Part shown: positions 1-9,339 of the stretch, one piece after another
Layout: every line of letters begins with the position of its first letter
Position numbering within the stretch: position 1 is the stretch's first letter
Source: JBQTIY01 sp052387675
GTDB taxonomy: Bacteria > Planctomycetota > B15-G4
Reading direction: 5' to 3'
Assembly: GCA_052387675.1 (NCBI GenBank)
Contig: JBQTIY010000013.1
Location: 21,151-85,150, forward strand
Length of the DNA: 64,000 bases
Position numbers and translations under genes: made by a program
Notes under the pieces: model-generated
Databases searched by the model: none
Told to the model about the DNA's origin: nothing
The model's input: only the letters and a program-made list of their open reading frames with translations

Positions 1-1
1 C

Positions 2-433
2 GAGCCGATCCGCCGCGGCCTGATTCAGTTTCAGACTTTCGTGCCGAAGGAAACCGCCCACGCCACCTGGATCGAGATGCTCGCGCGCTGCCGCGAGCGG
101 CGGCTGGTGCCCTATCTTGGCGTGCTCAAGCGCCACCGGCCCGACCCCTTTTGGCTAACGCACGCAGTGGACGGCTGGAGCCTGGCCGCCGACTTCAAGG
201 TGACGCCCGAGAATCGCGCCGCGCTCTGGGCGCACTGCGACGACCTCACCGAACTGGTACTCGCCGCCGGCGGCCGCTTCTACTTCGCCAAGGATCTCGT
301 CATCGGCCCCGAGGACGCGCGCCGCTTCCTCCCGCCCGAGAACTTGCGCCGCTTCCTCGCGCTCAAGCGCCGCCTCGATCCGGAGAACTTGCTCCAGACG
401 AACCTCTCGCGCCGCGTGCTACCGCTCGGCTAG
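2..433 (+). CDS. FAD-linked oxidase, C-terminal fragment
   Basis: The frame is open from the window edge, so only the last ~143 residues are present and the start lies outside. The C-terminus (LKRRLDPENLLQTNLSRR) resembles the end of vanillyl-alcohol-oxidase/PCMH-type FAD-linked oxidoreductases, including DprE1-like sugar-lipid oxidases, where a 'DP.gll.sdlsRRl' ending is common. The FAD-binding PP-loop domain is not visible here, so substrate and cofactor are inferred from family resemblance only. The gene converges on the efflux adaptor gene, and the two stop codons share one CTAG at 430-433. Confidence 0.7.
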   Translation, partial: EPIRRGLIQFQTFVPKETAHATWIEMLARCRERRLVPYLGVLKRHRPDPFWLTHAVDGWSLAADFKVTPENRAALWAHCDDLTELVLAAGGRFYFAKDLVIGPEDARRFLPPENLRRFLALKRRLDPENLLQTNLSRRVLPLG

Positions 434-1716
434 GGCGACTCCACCACCAAGACGGGCACGCCCTGCGCCAGCCGCGCCGCGCCGGAGACGACCACCGGCA
501 CGTCGCCGGCGAAGCCCGAGACAATCTCGATGGCCCCGTCGAGTTCCAGGCCGGTGCTGACGCGGTGCTCCACGGCGCGGCCGTCCTGCACGCTGAAGAC
601 GCGCGTGACGCCGGCAAAGCTCGCGATGGCCTCGCGCGGCACAAAGAGCACCTGCGTGTCGGTGTGCGTGGCGAGCGCGCCGCGCGCGAAGGCGCCCGGC
701 CGCAGCCGGCCATCCGCATTGGAAAGCTCGGCTTCGACAAGCAGCGTGCCGCTCTCGCGGCGCACATCAGGCGCGATGCGCGTCACGCGGCCCTCGAAGC
801 TCTCGCCCGGCCGAGACTCCACCTGCACATTCACGGTCTGGCCGGTGACGAGCCGCCCGGCCTCGCGCTCCGGCACTCCGAAGCGGAAGCGCAGCACCGC
901 GTCGTCCACGAGTTGGAAGAGCACCTGCCCGGCCTCGACCTCCTCGCCGGCGGAGACGAGTCGCTCGGCGACGGCCCAGGGCGCAAGACCCGGCGGCGCG
1001 GCCAGCACCGTGTCTGCGAGGCGCTGGCGCGCCAAGGCCAGCTCCGCGGCGAGTCCGCGCGCCTGCGCCCCGAGGGCCTGCGCCTGCTGGCGCGCCAACC
1101 CGTGTTCGCTCACCGCCAGAGCGTAGGCCGTCGCGACATTCTCGAAGTCCTGGTCGGAGAGCAGGCCGGTGCCCTGTGCGCGCAGCCCTTCGGCGCGGCG
1201 CAGACGCGCGGCTTCATGCTCTTGGGCGAGTCCGGCGCGCTGCACTTCTGGCACGCGCGTGACATCAAAGTTGGCCGGCGGCGGCCCGCTCTGGCCCAGC
1301 CGCGCCAAGAGCGCATCCAGCGCGGCCTGCCGCTCGAGCGCTGCCAGTTCCCAGTCAGTCGCGTCGAGGCGCAGCAAGACGGCGCCCGGAGGCACGCGAT
1401 CGCCCAGATCGGCGAGCACTCCTGAGACGCGCCCCGCCACGCGCGCCGCCAGGCGCACATCTTCGCGCGCCAAGAGTGCCCCAGTGACTTCGAGCCGGCG
1501 CTGCACGTCGCGGCGCAGCGGCTCGGCGAGCTGCACGCTTGTCGGCGTGGCCGTGGCAGAACCCGCGGCCCGCTCAGGCTCGCCGCAGCCGCCGCCGAAC
1601 AAAGCCAGCAGCACGAGGCCTGACAGCATCAGACCGCGCCGGGGCGGCGGCGCCGTGCTCCGCAGCGCGGCGCGGGCTGCAGGCGAAGCTGACAGCGTAT
1701 GAGCGGAAAGCAGCAT
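430..1716 (-). CDS. RND efflux membrane-fusion (adaptor) lipoprotein
   Basis: A 428-residue periplasmic adaptor of the HlyD/AcrA family, which would link an inner-membrane RND pump to an outer-membrane channel. The ATG at 1716 gives a signal sequence with a lipobox (LALFGGGC, Cys ~44). After it come a lipoyl-like half (VRLAARVAGRVSGVLADLGD), an alpha-helical hairpin rich in Ala/Leu/Arg (~115-230), the second lipoyl half, and beta-barrel and membrane-proximal domains (GQTVNVQVESRPG...RLRPGAFARG). The open frame extends upstream to 1866 but would overlap the pump start. The gene is divergent from the pump gene, with about 94 bp between the starts, rather than co-directional with it as is usual. 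Confidence 0.88.
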   Translation of the reverse strand: MLLSAHTLSASPAARAALRSTAPPPRRGLMLSGLVLLALFGGGCGEPERAAGSATATPTSVQLAEPLRRDVQRRLEVTGALLAREDVRLAARVAGRVSGVLADLGDRVPPGAVLLRLDATDWELAALERQAALDALLARLGQSGPPPANFDVTRVPEVQRAGLAQEHEAARLRRAEGLRAQGTGLLSDQDFENVATAYALAVSEHGLARQQAQALGAQARGLAAELALARQRLADTVLAAPPGLAPWAVAERLVSAGEEVEAGQVLFQLVDDAVLRFRFGVPEREAGRLVTGQTVNVQVESRPGESFEGRVTRIAPDVRRESGTLLVEAELSNADGRLRPGAFARGALATHTDTQVLFVPREAIASFAGVTRVFSVQDGRAVEHRVSTGLELDGAIEIVSGFAGDVPVVVSGAARLAQGVPVLVVESP

Positions 1717-1810
1717 GTTCTGCCGGAGGGTAGCTAGGCCCGGCTCGGCGGACAAGGCGCGACGGCGCAGGCTCGCCTCGCTATCCTCGGGACTTCCCCG
1801 CGGAGGCCCC

Positions 1811-4800
1811 GTGCAGAAGCTCGCCGAGACGTGCATTCGCCGGCCGGTCTTCGCGACCATGCTCATCCTGGCGCTCGTCGTGGCGGGCGGCGTGAGCTAT
1901 GCGCGGCTCGACACCGACCGCCTCCCGTCGGTGGACCTGCCCATCGTTTCGGTGCGCACGCTTCTGCCCGGTGCGGCGCCAGAGCAGGTCGAGAGCGAAG
2001 TCAGCCGGCGCATCGAGGAGGTGGTCAACACCGTCGAGGGGCTCGAGGAACTGCGCTCGATCAGCGGCGCCGGCTCGTCGATCGTGCTGGCCACCTTCGC
2101 GCTGGATCGCGACATCGACACCGCCGCGCAGGACGTGCGCGACCGCGTGGCCACCGTGCTGCGCGACCTGCCGGAAGGCACCGAGCCGCCCATTGTGAGC
2201 AAGGCCGACGGCGACAACAGTCCGGTGCTCACCGTCGTCGTCGCCGGCCAGCGCACGCTGCGCGAACTCACTGAGATCGCCGACAAGCTCGTCAAGGTGC
2301 GCCTGGAGCGCAGCGCCGGCGTGGGCGAGGTGCGTCTCGTGGGCGGCCTGCAGCGCAGCATCAATCTGCGCGTCGAGGCCGACCGTCTGGCGGCGCTGGG
2401 CCTGCCGGTGACGGCCGTGCGCGACGCGGTCCTGGCGCAAAACACCGATGTGCCCGGCGGCCGCCTCACCGGAACCGAGCGCGAGCAAGTCTTGCGCACC
2501 ATGGGCCGGCTCCAGCAGCCGGCCGACTTCGATGAGCTGGTGCTGGCGGTGCGCGACGGCGCCCCCGTGAAGCTGCGCGATGTGGGCCATGCTGAAGACG
2601 GCACGCGCGAGCCGCGCGGCGCGGCGCGCCTGGACGGCGAGCCGGCCGTGGCCCTGGAAGTGCGCCGCCAGACCGGGGCCAACACCATGGAGGTCATCGC
2701 CGGCCTGCACGCCGGCCTGGCCGAACTCGAGCCGCAACTGCCCGCCGGCGTGCGCCTGGAACGCCTGCGCGACCAGTCGCTCTACATCAACGCGGCCCTG
2801 CACGAGATCAATGTGCACCTCGTGCTGGGCTCACTCTTGGCCAGTCTCGTCGTGCTGGCCTTCATGCGCAGTTGGCGCAGCACGCTCATCGCGGCCATCG
2901 CCATCCCCACCTCGGTCATCGCCACCTTTGCGGCCATGGACGCGCTGGGCTTCACGCTCAACTCGGTGACCATGCTGGCGCTGGTGCTCATGGTCGGCAT
3001 CGTCATCGACGACGCCATCGTGGTCCTGGAGAACATCTTCCGCTTCGTGGAAGAGAAGGGCCTGCCGCCGCGCGAGGCGGCGCGCCTGGGCACGGCCGAA
3101 ATCGGGCTGGCCGTGCTGGCCACCACGCTCTCGCTGGTGGTCATCTTCGTGCCGGTCTCCTTCATGTCCTCGATCTCGGGCCGCTTCCTCTATCAGTTCG
3201 GACTCACGTCGGCGGTGGCGGTCATGGTGAGCCTGCTGGTGAGTTTCACGCTCACGCCCGCGCTCGCCGCGCGGCTGCTGCGCCCGGCGCGCGGACCGCA
3301 GCACGGCGGTGCACTGGCGGGCGCCAACGCGGGCGCAGGCGCGTCGGCGACACTGGCCGCGCGCGCGGCCTCGCGCGGCGGTTTCTACGCACTCATCGAG
3401 CGCCAGTACCTCGGGCTGCTGCGCTGGTCGCTGCGCCGGCGCTTCGTGGTGGCCTTCCTCGGCTTGCTCGTCGTGCTCTCGGCCGTGCCGCTCTATGGCC
3501 TGCTGCGGCAGGACTATCTGCCGGCCGACGTGGACGAGGGCGAGTTCCAGATCCAGGTCACTGCCGCCGAGGGCGCCAGTTTTCAGGCCACCGATGAGGC
3601 GCTGCGCGCGGTGGAGGACGTCGTGTTAGCGCACGGCCAGGTGCGCACGCTGCTGGCCACCTCCGGCGGCAGCTTTCTGGGCCAGGTCAACTCGGCCAAC
3701 CTCACCGTGGGCCTGCGCGAGCACGCCGAGCGTTACCCCACGCTGCCGCGCCGCGCCCGGCTGCTGATCACGGGCGAGTTCGAGGCGGCCTTCGCGCCGG
3801 CCATCACGCAGCGGCAGGTCATGGCCGAACTGCGCCGCGCGCTCGCCGCGCTGCCGCTGCTGCGCATCTCCGTGCGCTCCTTCCCGGCCTTCAACATCGG
3901 CGGCGGCAACTACGACGTGGACTTCGCGCTGCGCGGGCCCGACCTGCTCGTGCTGGCCGAGGCCTCGGCCCGGCTGCGCGATCGTGCGCAAGAGCTGGGC
4001 GGCCTGCTCGACGTGGACGTCACTCTGCGGCTCGACACACCGGAGCTGCGCGTGGACATCGACCGTCAGCGCGCCGCCGATCTGGGCGTGAGTCCGCGCG
4101 ATGTGGGCAGCACGCTGCGGCTGCTGGTGGGCGGCGACGAGGAAGTCAGCCGCTTCCGCGACCCGGCCACCAACGAGGAGTACGACGTCTCCATCCGCCT
4201 GCGCGAAGCCGACCGCAACGATCCGGCCGCCCTCGAGCGGCTGCTCGTGGCCGGCACGGACGGGCAACTCATCGAGCTGCGCGCGCTGGCCAGCACCAGC
4301 GAAGTGCTCACGGCGCAGCGCATCGACCGTCTGGACCGACAGCGCTCGGCCAATCTGCGCGCCGGCATCGGACCTGGCTACGCGCTGGCCGACCGCCTCG
4401 AGGCCCTGCGCACGGCCTTCAATGAGCTGGGCCTGCCGCCCGAGTACGACGCGCGCGTGCTGGGCCGCGGCCGCGAACTCGAACGCAGCTTCACCGAGTT
4501 CGGCTGGGCCTTCCTGCTCTCGATCGTTTTCATGTACATGATCTTGGCCGCGCAGTACGAGAGCCTGGTGCACCCCATCACGATCCTGCTCTCGCTGCCG
4601 CTGGCCGTGCCCTTCGCGCTGCTCTCACTCTTGGCTTTCGGCGGCACGCTCAACCTCTACTCGGCGCTGGGCATCCTGGTGCTCTTCGGCGTGGTCAAGA
4701 AGAACTCGATCCTGCAGGTGGACCATATGAACCGGCTGCGCGCCGAGGGTCTGCCGCGCGAGCAGGCCGTGCTGATTGGCAACCGCGACCGGCTGCGGCC

Positions 4801-5041
4801 GATCCTCATGACTACGCTCGCGCTGGTGGGCGGCATGCTGCCGCTGGCGCTGGGCAGCGGCCCGGGCGCCGAAGAGCGCCGCGCGGTGGCGCTCGTCGTC
4901 ATTGGCGGGCAGACGCTCAGCCTCTTGCTCACGCTGCTCGTCACGCCTGTGGTCTACACGCTGCTCGACGATCTCTTCGCGCGGCGACGCGCGCCCGCCC
5001 CGGAGCCCACAGCCTCCGTGCTATCCTCGCCCGCGCCGTGA
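1811..5041 (+). CDS. RND family efflux pump, inner-membrane subunit
   Basis: A 1076-residue AcrB/HAE1-type proton-driven transporter. A GGAGG at 1802-1806 sits 4 nt before the GTG at 1811, and the protein then begins with the usual cytoplasmic helix and first membrane segment (RRPVFATMLILALVVAGG). Proton-relay residues are conserved: the Asp pair D400-D401 in TM4 (GIVIDDAIVVLENI) and K964 in TM10 (GVVKKNSIL). Two large periplasmic loops flank the central membrane block, as in the family. Length is typical. Substrate cannot be read from sequence. The divergent lipoprotein at 430-1716 is the probable adaptor, and no outer-membrane factor gene is nearby. The last codons overlap nadA by 4 nt (GTGA). 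Confidence 0.93.
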   Translation: MQKLAETCIRRPVFATMLILALVVAGGVSYARLDTDRLPSVDLPIVSVRTLLPGAAPEQVESEVSRRIEEVVNTVEGLEELRSISGAGSSIVLATFALDRDIDTAAQDVRDRVATVLRDLPEGTEPPIVSKADGDNSPVLTVVVAGQRTLRELTEIADKLVKVRLERSAGVGEVRLVGGLQRSINLRVEADRLAALGLPVTAVRDAVLAQNTDVPGGRLTGTEREQVLRTMGRLQQPADFDELVLAVRDGAPVKLRDVGHAEDGTREPRGAARLDGEPAVALEVRRQTGANTMEVIAGLHAGLAELEPQLPAGVRLERLRDQSLYINAALHEINVHLVLGSLLASLVVLAFMRSWRSTLIAAIAIPTSVIATFAAMDALGFTLNSVTMLALVLMVGIVIDDAIVVLENIFRFVEEKGLPPREAARLGTAEIGLAVLATTLSLVVIFVPVSFMSSISGRFLYQFGLTSAVAVMVSLLVSFTLTPALAARLLRPARGPQHGGALAGANAGAGASATLAARAASRGGFYALIERQYLGLLRWSLRRRFVVAFLGLLVVLSAVPLYGLLRQDYLPADVDEGEFQIQVTAAEGASFQATDEALRAVEDVVLAHGQVRTLLATSGGSFLGQVNSANLTVGLREHAERYPTLPRRARLLITGEFEAAFAPAITQRQVMAELRRALAALPLLRISVRSFPAFNIGGGNYDVDFALRGPDLLVLAEASARLRDRAQELGGLLDVDVTLRLDTPELRVDIDRQRAADLGVSPRDVGSTLRLLVGGDEEVSRFRDPATNEEYDVSIRLREADRNDPAALERLLVAGTDGQLIELRALASTSEVLTAQRIDRLDRQRSANLRAGIGPGYALADRLEALRTAFNELGLPPEYDARVLGRGRELERSFTEFGWAFLLSIVFMYMILAAQYESLVHPITILLSLPLAVPFALLSLLAFGGTLNLYSALGILVLFGVVKKNSILQVDHMNRLRAEGLPREQAVLIGNRDRLRPILMTTLALVGGMLPLALGSGPGAEERRAVALVVIGGQTLSLLLTLLVTPVVYTLLDDLFARRRAPAPEPTASVLSSPAP

Positions 5042-6381
5042 GCACCCGCACAATCGATCGCTCCATCCGGCTCAGCGGCCTGCAAATCCAGCCCGGTCTC
5101 GCCATCTGCCAGACCGACCTGCCGCTGGACCGCTACCAGGAGGAGTTCCGGCCTTACGCCGAGGAGTACTTGGCGCTGCCGGATCGCACGCCCGAGTCGA
5201 TCCTGCCGTGGATGGACGGCTACCTGAAGCCGGCCCTCGCGGAGTTCGGGCCGCGGCTCATGCTGCTGGCGCATTACTACATGGGCGGCGAGATCGTGAA
5301 GCTCGTCGAGCATTACGGCGGGCGCGTGGCCGACAGCTACGAGCTGGCCTTGCAAGCTGCGGCGCACTCCGAGGCGGAGTTCATCGTCGAGTCGGCGGTG
5401 CACTTCATGGCCGAGTCCATCGCGGCGCTGGCGCATCCGCACCAGCAGGTCTTCATCACGAATCCGCGCGCCGGCTGCACGATGGAGATGTATGCCAAGG
5501 AGCATCACGTCGCGCCGCTCTATGAGCAGCTTCGCGAGCGCTACGGCGAGCGCCTCATGGTCGTGGCCTACATGAACACCAGCGGCCGCGTGAAGGCCCT
5601 GGCCGGCGCCACCGGCGGCGCCACCTGCACGTCGAGCAATGCGCAACTCGTGATGCGCTGGGCGCTCGCGCAAGGCAAGAAAGTGCTCTGGGTGCCTGAC
5701 CGGCACTTAGGCGAAGTGGCCTGTTGGCAGATCGGCCTGCCGCCCGAGCGCCAGTTCCTCTGGCCGGCCGGCACGGAGGGCATGCTGCAAACCGTGTCCC
5801 GGCTGCCGCCTGCCGAACGCGAGCGCCTCGACCGCGCCGACGTCGTGCTCTGGGGCAGTTCCTGCGGCGTGCACACCGTCTTCAAGCCGGCCATGGTGAG
5901 CTACTGGCAGAGCCAGGGCTACCGCGTGCTCGTACACCCCGAGTGCCCGCTGCCCGTCGTGAAAGTCGCCGACGGCGCCGGCTCCACCAAGTTCCTGTGG
6001 GGCGAGGTGATGAACGCAGCGCGCGGCAGCAAGCTGGCCATCGCCACCGAGGGCCACTTCGTGCGCAATGCGCGCGAGCAGGCCGCGCTCCGCGGCGTGG
6101 AAGTCGTACACATGGCGGATATCCCCGCGCCGGAGTTCGCTTCCATTGGCTGCGGTTGCGCCACGATGTCGCGCAATGACCCGCCGCATCTCGTGGCCCT
6201 CGTCGATCTGCTGCGCAAGGGCCGCGTGCCGGACATCAACCGCGTGGAGGCCGGCGACGTCGTCGACGAGATCACCGGCTTCCGCGAGCGCCTCGCTCCC
6301 GAGGAACGCGCCGACGTCGCGCGCAACGCGCGGGCGGCGCTGCAGCGCATGGTGGACATCGTCGAAGGCGCTCGCGCCTAA
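5038..6381 (+). CDS. nadA: Quinolinate synthase
   Basis: Condenses iminoaspartate with dihydroxyacetone phosphate to quinolinate in de novo NAD synthesis, using an oxygen-sensitive [4Fe-4S] cluster. Family landmarks are all present: LLAHYYMGGEI, FMAESIAAL, RAGCTMEM, AYMNTSGRVKA, TCTSSNA, VPDRHLG, GSSCGVH, HPECP and GSTKFL. The three cluster cysteines are best read as C147, C276 and C372 or C374. At 447 residues it is longer than the ~310-370 usual for NadA, with about 70 residues before the first core motif. It starts with GTG overlapping the pump stop. No nadB or nadC lies nearby, so iminoaspartate must be supplied from elsewhere. Confidence 0.95.
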   Translation: MSTRTIDRSIRLSGLQIQPGLAICQTDLPLDRYQEEFRPYAEEYLALPDRTPESILPWMDGYLKPALAEFGPRLMLLAHYYMGGEIVKLVEHYGGRVADSYELALQAAAHSEAEFIVESAVHFMAESIAALAHPHQQVFITNPRAGCTMEMYAKEHHVAPLYEQLRERYGERLMVVAYMNTSGRVKALAGATGGATCTSSNAQLVMRWALAQGKKVLWVPDRHLGEVACWQIGLPPERQFLWPAGTEGMLQTVSRLPPAERERLDRADVVLWGSSCGVHTVFKPAMVSYWQSQGYRVLVHPECPLPVVKVADGAGSTKFLWGEVMNAARGSKLAIATEGHFVRNAREQAALRGVEVVHMADIPAPEFASIGCGCATMSRNDPPHLVALVDLLRKGRVPDINRVEAGDVVDEITGFRERLAPEERADVARNARAALQRMVDIVEGARA

Positions 6382-6388
6382 ACGACGG

Positions 6389-7426
6389 ATGGAGCACCTG
6401 ACCGTCGCGCGCCTGCCCGCCGACCACCCGCCCATCCTCGTCCCAGTGCTCGACGCCGAAGAGGAGTTCGATTGGGAGGGCGGCTTTCATCGCGCGCACA
6501 CGGCGGCGAGCGCCATGACGGAGTTGCCGCGCGGCCAGGCTGTCTTCGAGGCCTTCGGCATCCGCCCGACCTATGTGGTGACGTATCCCGTGGCGATGCA
6601 GGCCGAGGCCGCCGCGCCGCTGCGCGCCATCCTGGCCAGCGGCCGCGCCTGCCTCGGCGCGCATCTGCACCCTTGGGTCACGCCGCCCTTCGACGAGCAA
6701 CCGGCTGCCTCCGCCCCGCCGACAGCCCAAGCCGCCGGAGAGATTTCGCGCCGGCTCTCCTTCCCTGGCAATCTGCCGCGCGCCTTGGAGTCGGCCAAAC
6801 TCGCCGCCACGGTGCAGGCGCTCGAGCAGGCCTTCGGCGAGCGGCCGCGCATCTATCAGGCTGGACGCTACGGCCTGGGGCCCAACAGCGCCGCGATCCT
6901 GCGCGAGCAGGGCTTCCTCGTCGACACGAGCCCGCTGCCCACTTTCGACTATCGCCACGAGGGCGGCCCGGATTTCTCGGGCGCGAGCGCGCTCCCGACC
7001 TGGAACGAGGAACTTCTCGTCCTCCCGCAAACCGCCGCGCTGTTGGGTTGGCTCGCGGGCGGCCGCGCCGCCGCCTGGCATCGCCGTCTCACGCAACCGC
7101 TGCCGTCGGCCCTGCGCCTGCCCGGCCTGCTCTCGCGCTTGCGCGCCCTCGAGCGTCTGCGTCTTTCGCCCGAGGGCTACGAGCACAACGACCACCGCCG
7201 GCTCACGCGCGAGCTGCTCGCGCGCGGCCAGCGCTGCTTCGTCTTCAGCTTTCACACGCCCTCGCTCAAGCCCGGCTGCACGCCCTACGTCAGGAGCGTG
7301 GCCGAGCGCGATGCGCTGCTGGAGCGCTGCCGCCGTTACTTCGACTGGTTCCTGGGCGAACTGCGCGGGATCGCGCTCACGCCGCTAGAACTGCGCGACA
7401 AACTCCTCGCGCTGCGGACTCCGTGA
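6389..7426 (+). CDS. WalW-like polysaccharide deacetylase-family protein
   Basis: A 345-residue protein whose N-terminus (VPVLDAEEEFDWEGGF) matches the D-x-E-E-E-F-D-W signature of NodB-fold proteins annotated WalW in polysaccharide clusters. A metal/substrate-like segment CLGAHLHPWVTPP follows, then YQAGRYGLG and, near the end, FSFHTPSLKPG. These fit a TIM-barrel carbohydrate esterase acting on an exopolysaccharide or LPS sugar; the exact substrate is unknown. The ATG at 6389 follows nadA by 7 nt. The stop overlaps the carbamoyltransferase start (GTGA), which points to co-translation and a shared role in glycan modification. Confidence 0.82.
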   Translation: MEHLTVARLPADHPPILVPVLDAEEEFDWEGGFHRAHTAASAMTELPRGQAVFEAFGIRPTYVVTYPVAMQAEAAAPLRAILASGRACLGAHLHPWVTPPFDEQPAASAPPTAQAAGEISRRLSFPGNLPRALESAKLAATVQALEQAFGERPRIYQAGRYGLGPNSAAILREQGFLVDTSPLPTFDYRHEGGPDFSGASALPTWNEELLVLPQTAALLGWLAGGRAAAWHRRLTQPLPSALRLPGLLSRLRALERLRLSPEGYEHNDHRRLTRELLARGQRCFVFSFHTPSLKPGCTPYVRSVAERDALLERCRRYFDWFLGELRGIALTPLELRDKLLALRTP

Positions 7427-9339
7427 AGCTGCTGGGCATCTCGCCGTTGGACAAGGACGCCACCGTGGCGGCCGTAGAGGACGGCCGCCTCGTCTTCGCC
7501 GCCGGCGAGGAGCGCTTCAGCCGCATCAAGCAGCACTCCGGTTTCCCCGCGCAGGCCCTGGCTGCCGCGCTGGCGCACACCGGCTGGCGCTCGCGCGACG
7601 TGGACGCCATCTGCTATCCCTTCTTCGAGGCCGCGCGCGAGGAGCAGTTCATCGCGCAGGCCCTCGCGGCGGACCAGGCCTGGCAACGCGGCCTGCGCGA
7701 CGACGACCTGCCGCGGCTTTTGCGCGCGGCCGACGAGCGCGCCGCGCAGCACGCCGCGGCACGCACTCCGCGCGGTCCCGTGCACGGCCTGCGCGATCCC
7801 GAGCAGCGCGTCGCGAAGAACCTGGCCAAGCGCCTCGCTTACCGCTTGCTCGGCGTCGCGCCGCGTCTCTCCGCCTTCGCGGCGCGGCGGCTCACGAGCG
7901 CCTGGGCCGAGCAGGCCGTGCGCGAGCACCGCCGCTGGGAGCAGGAACTTCTCGCAGGTCTCGAACGCGCCGGCTTCAGCCAGGCACGCCAGCAGAGCCA
8001 GCCGGGCTCAGTGCCGCTGCGCCGCGGGGAGCACCACGCCGCGCACGCCGCCGGCGCCTATCTGCTGTCAGGCTTCTCGCGCGCGCTGGTCGTCACGCTC
8101 GACGGCTACGGCAGCGGCCTGGCCGGCTCCATCTCGCTGGGCGAAGCGGGCCGGCTCACGCGCCTCGCCGACTTGCCCTTCCCGCACTCGCTCGGCAGCT
8201 TCTACGAGCACGTCACGAGTTCACTCGGCTTCCGGCCGGATCGGCATGCCGGCAAGATCGTGGGCCTCGCGGCCTACGGCGACCCGGCCGTGCTGGAGGA
8301 GGTGCTCCTCTCGCGCGTCGTGCGGCCCCTCTCACCCGGGGAAGCCGAGCGCGGATTCCGCCTCGTGCAGAGCCTCAACGTGTACTTCTCGCGGTACTTG
8401 GCGAGCCGCTACGCCATGATCGATGTCGCGGCCGCGTGGCAGCATGTCCTGGAGCGGCTGGCCTGCGAATGGGTCTCGGCGTGGCTGCAACGCACAGGCT
8501 GCGACGCGCTCGTCCTCTCGGGCGGCGTGGCCGCCAACGTCAAGCTGAACCAGCGGCTGCACGCGCTGCCCGGCGTGCGGCAAACTTTCATCGACCCGAA
8601 TATGGGCGACGGCGGCACCGGCGCCGGTCTCGCGTTGGCCGTGGCGGCGGAGGCCGGCGCGCAGGTCGCGCCGCTGCGCGATGTCTACCTCGGCCCGGAC
8701 ATCACCGAGCCCGAGGCGCGCGCGGCGCTCGCAGCCGCGGGCCTGCCCTTCACGCGCCCGGCCGACCTCCCGGGCGCCGTTGCGCAGCGACTCCAAGCCG
8801 GGCAGGTCGTGGGCCGCTGCGACGGCCGCATGGAGTACGGCCCGCGCGCGCTCGGCAATCGCAGCATCCTCTATCCGGCCGGCTCACCGGACGTGAACCA
8901 GTGGCTGAACCAGCGCCTGGGGCGCACCGAGTTCATGCCCTTCGCACCGATCACACGCGCGCACGCGGCGGCGCGAAACTACTCCGGCCTGGCGGGCGCC
9001 GAGCGCGCGGCAGAGTTCATGACCATCACCAGCGACTGCACGCCGACGATGAAGGCGGAGAGCCCGGCGGCGGTGCATGTGGACGGCACAGCGCGTCCGC
9101 AGCTCGTGCACGCCGCCACGAACCCCGGCTGCGACGCGATCCTGGCCGCCTATGAACGTCTCACGGGCCTGCCCACGCTCGTGAACACCAGCTTCAACAT
9201 GCACGAGGAGCCGATCGTCTGCACGGCGGCCGACGCCGTGCGCGCCTTCCAGCTCGGCCGCCTCGACGCGCTCGTGCTCGGCCCCTACTTGGCCGACAGC
9301 TCGAGCAGTTCGGCCACGCGGCGCGCCATCAGCTCCTGA
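7423..9339 (+). CDS. NodU/CmcH-family O-carbamoyltransferase
   Basis: A 638-residue carbamoyltransferase that uses carbamoyl phosphate and ATP to carbamoylate a hydroxyl, usually on a sugar of a surface glycan or a secondary metabolite. The N-terminal Kae1-like ASKHA domain shows GISPLDKDATVAAVEDG, GEERFSRIK, GEHHAAHAAGAYLLSGF and LVLSGGVAANVKLNQRL. The C-terminal domain shows RMEYGPRALGNRSIL and PTLVNTSFNMHEEPIVC. Length is typical. The GTG start overlaps the WalW-like stop by 4 nt; the frame stays open upstream to 6472 but is shadowed by the deacetylase. The 3' end overlaps the convergent SGNH gene by 55 bp. Confidence 0.92.
   Translation: MKLLGISPLDKDATVAAVEDGRLVFAAGEERFSRIKQHSGFPAQALAAALAHTGWRSRDVDAICYPFFEAAREEQFIAQALAADQAWQRGLRDDDLPRLLRAADERAAQHAAARTPRGPVHGLRDPEQRVAKNLAKRLAYRLLGVAPRLSAFAARRLTSAWAEQAVREHRRWEQELLAGLERAGFSQARQQSQPGSVPLRRGEHHAAHAAGAYLLSGFSRALVVTLDGYGSGLAGSISLGEAGRLTRLADLPFPHSLGSFYEHVTSSLGFRPDRHAGKIVGLAAYGDPAVLEEVLLSRVVRPLSPGEAERGFRLVQSLNVYFSRYLASRYAMIDVAAAWQHVLERLACEWVSAWLQRTGCDALVLSGGVAANVKLNQRLHALPGVRQTFIDPNMGDGGTGAGLALAVAAEAGAQVAPLRDVYLGPDITEPEARAALAAAGLPFTRPADLPGAVAQRLQAGQVVGRCDGRMEYGPRALGNRSILYPAGSPDVNQWLNQRLGRTEFMPFAPITRAHAAARNYSGLAGAERAAEFMTITSDCTPTMKAESPAAVHVDGTARPQLVHAATNPGCDAILAAYERLTGLPTLVNTSFNMHEEPIVCTAADAVRAFQLGRLDALVLGPYLADSSSSSATRRAISS

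Noticed and set aside
6472..7422. Upstream extension of the carbamoyltransferase frame
   Set aside because: The WalW-like gene occupies this region in another frame with conserved motifs; carbamoyltransferase homology starts at the GTG at 7423.
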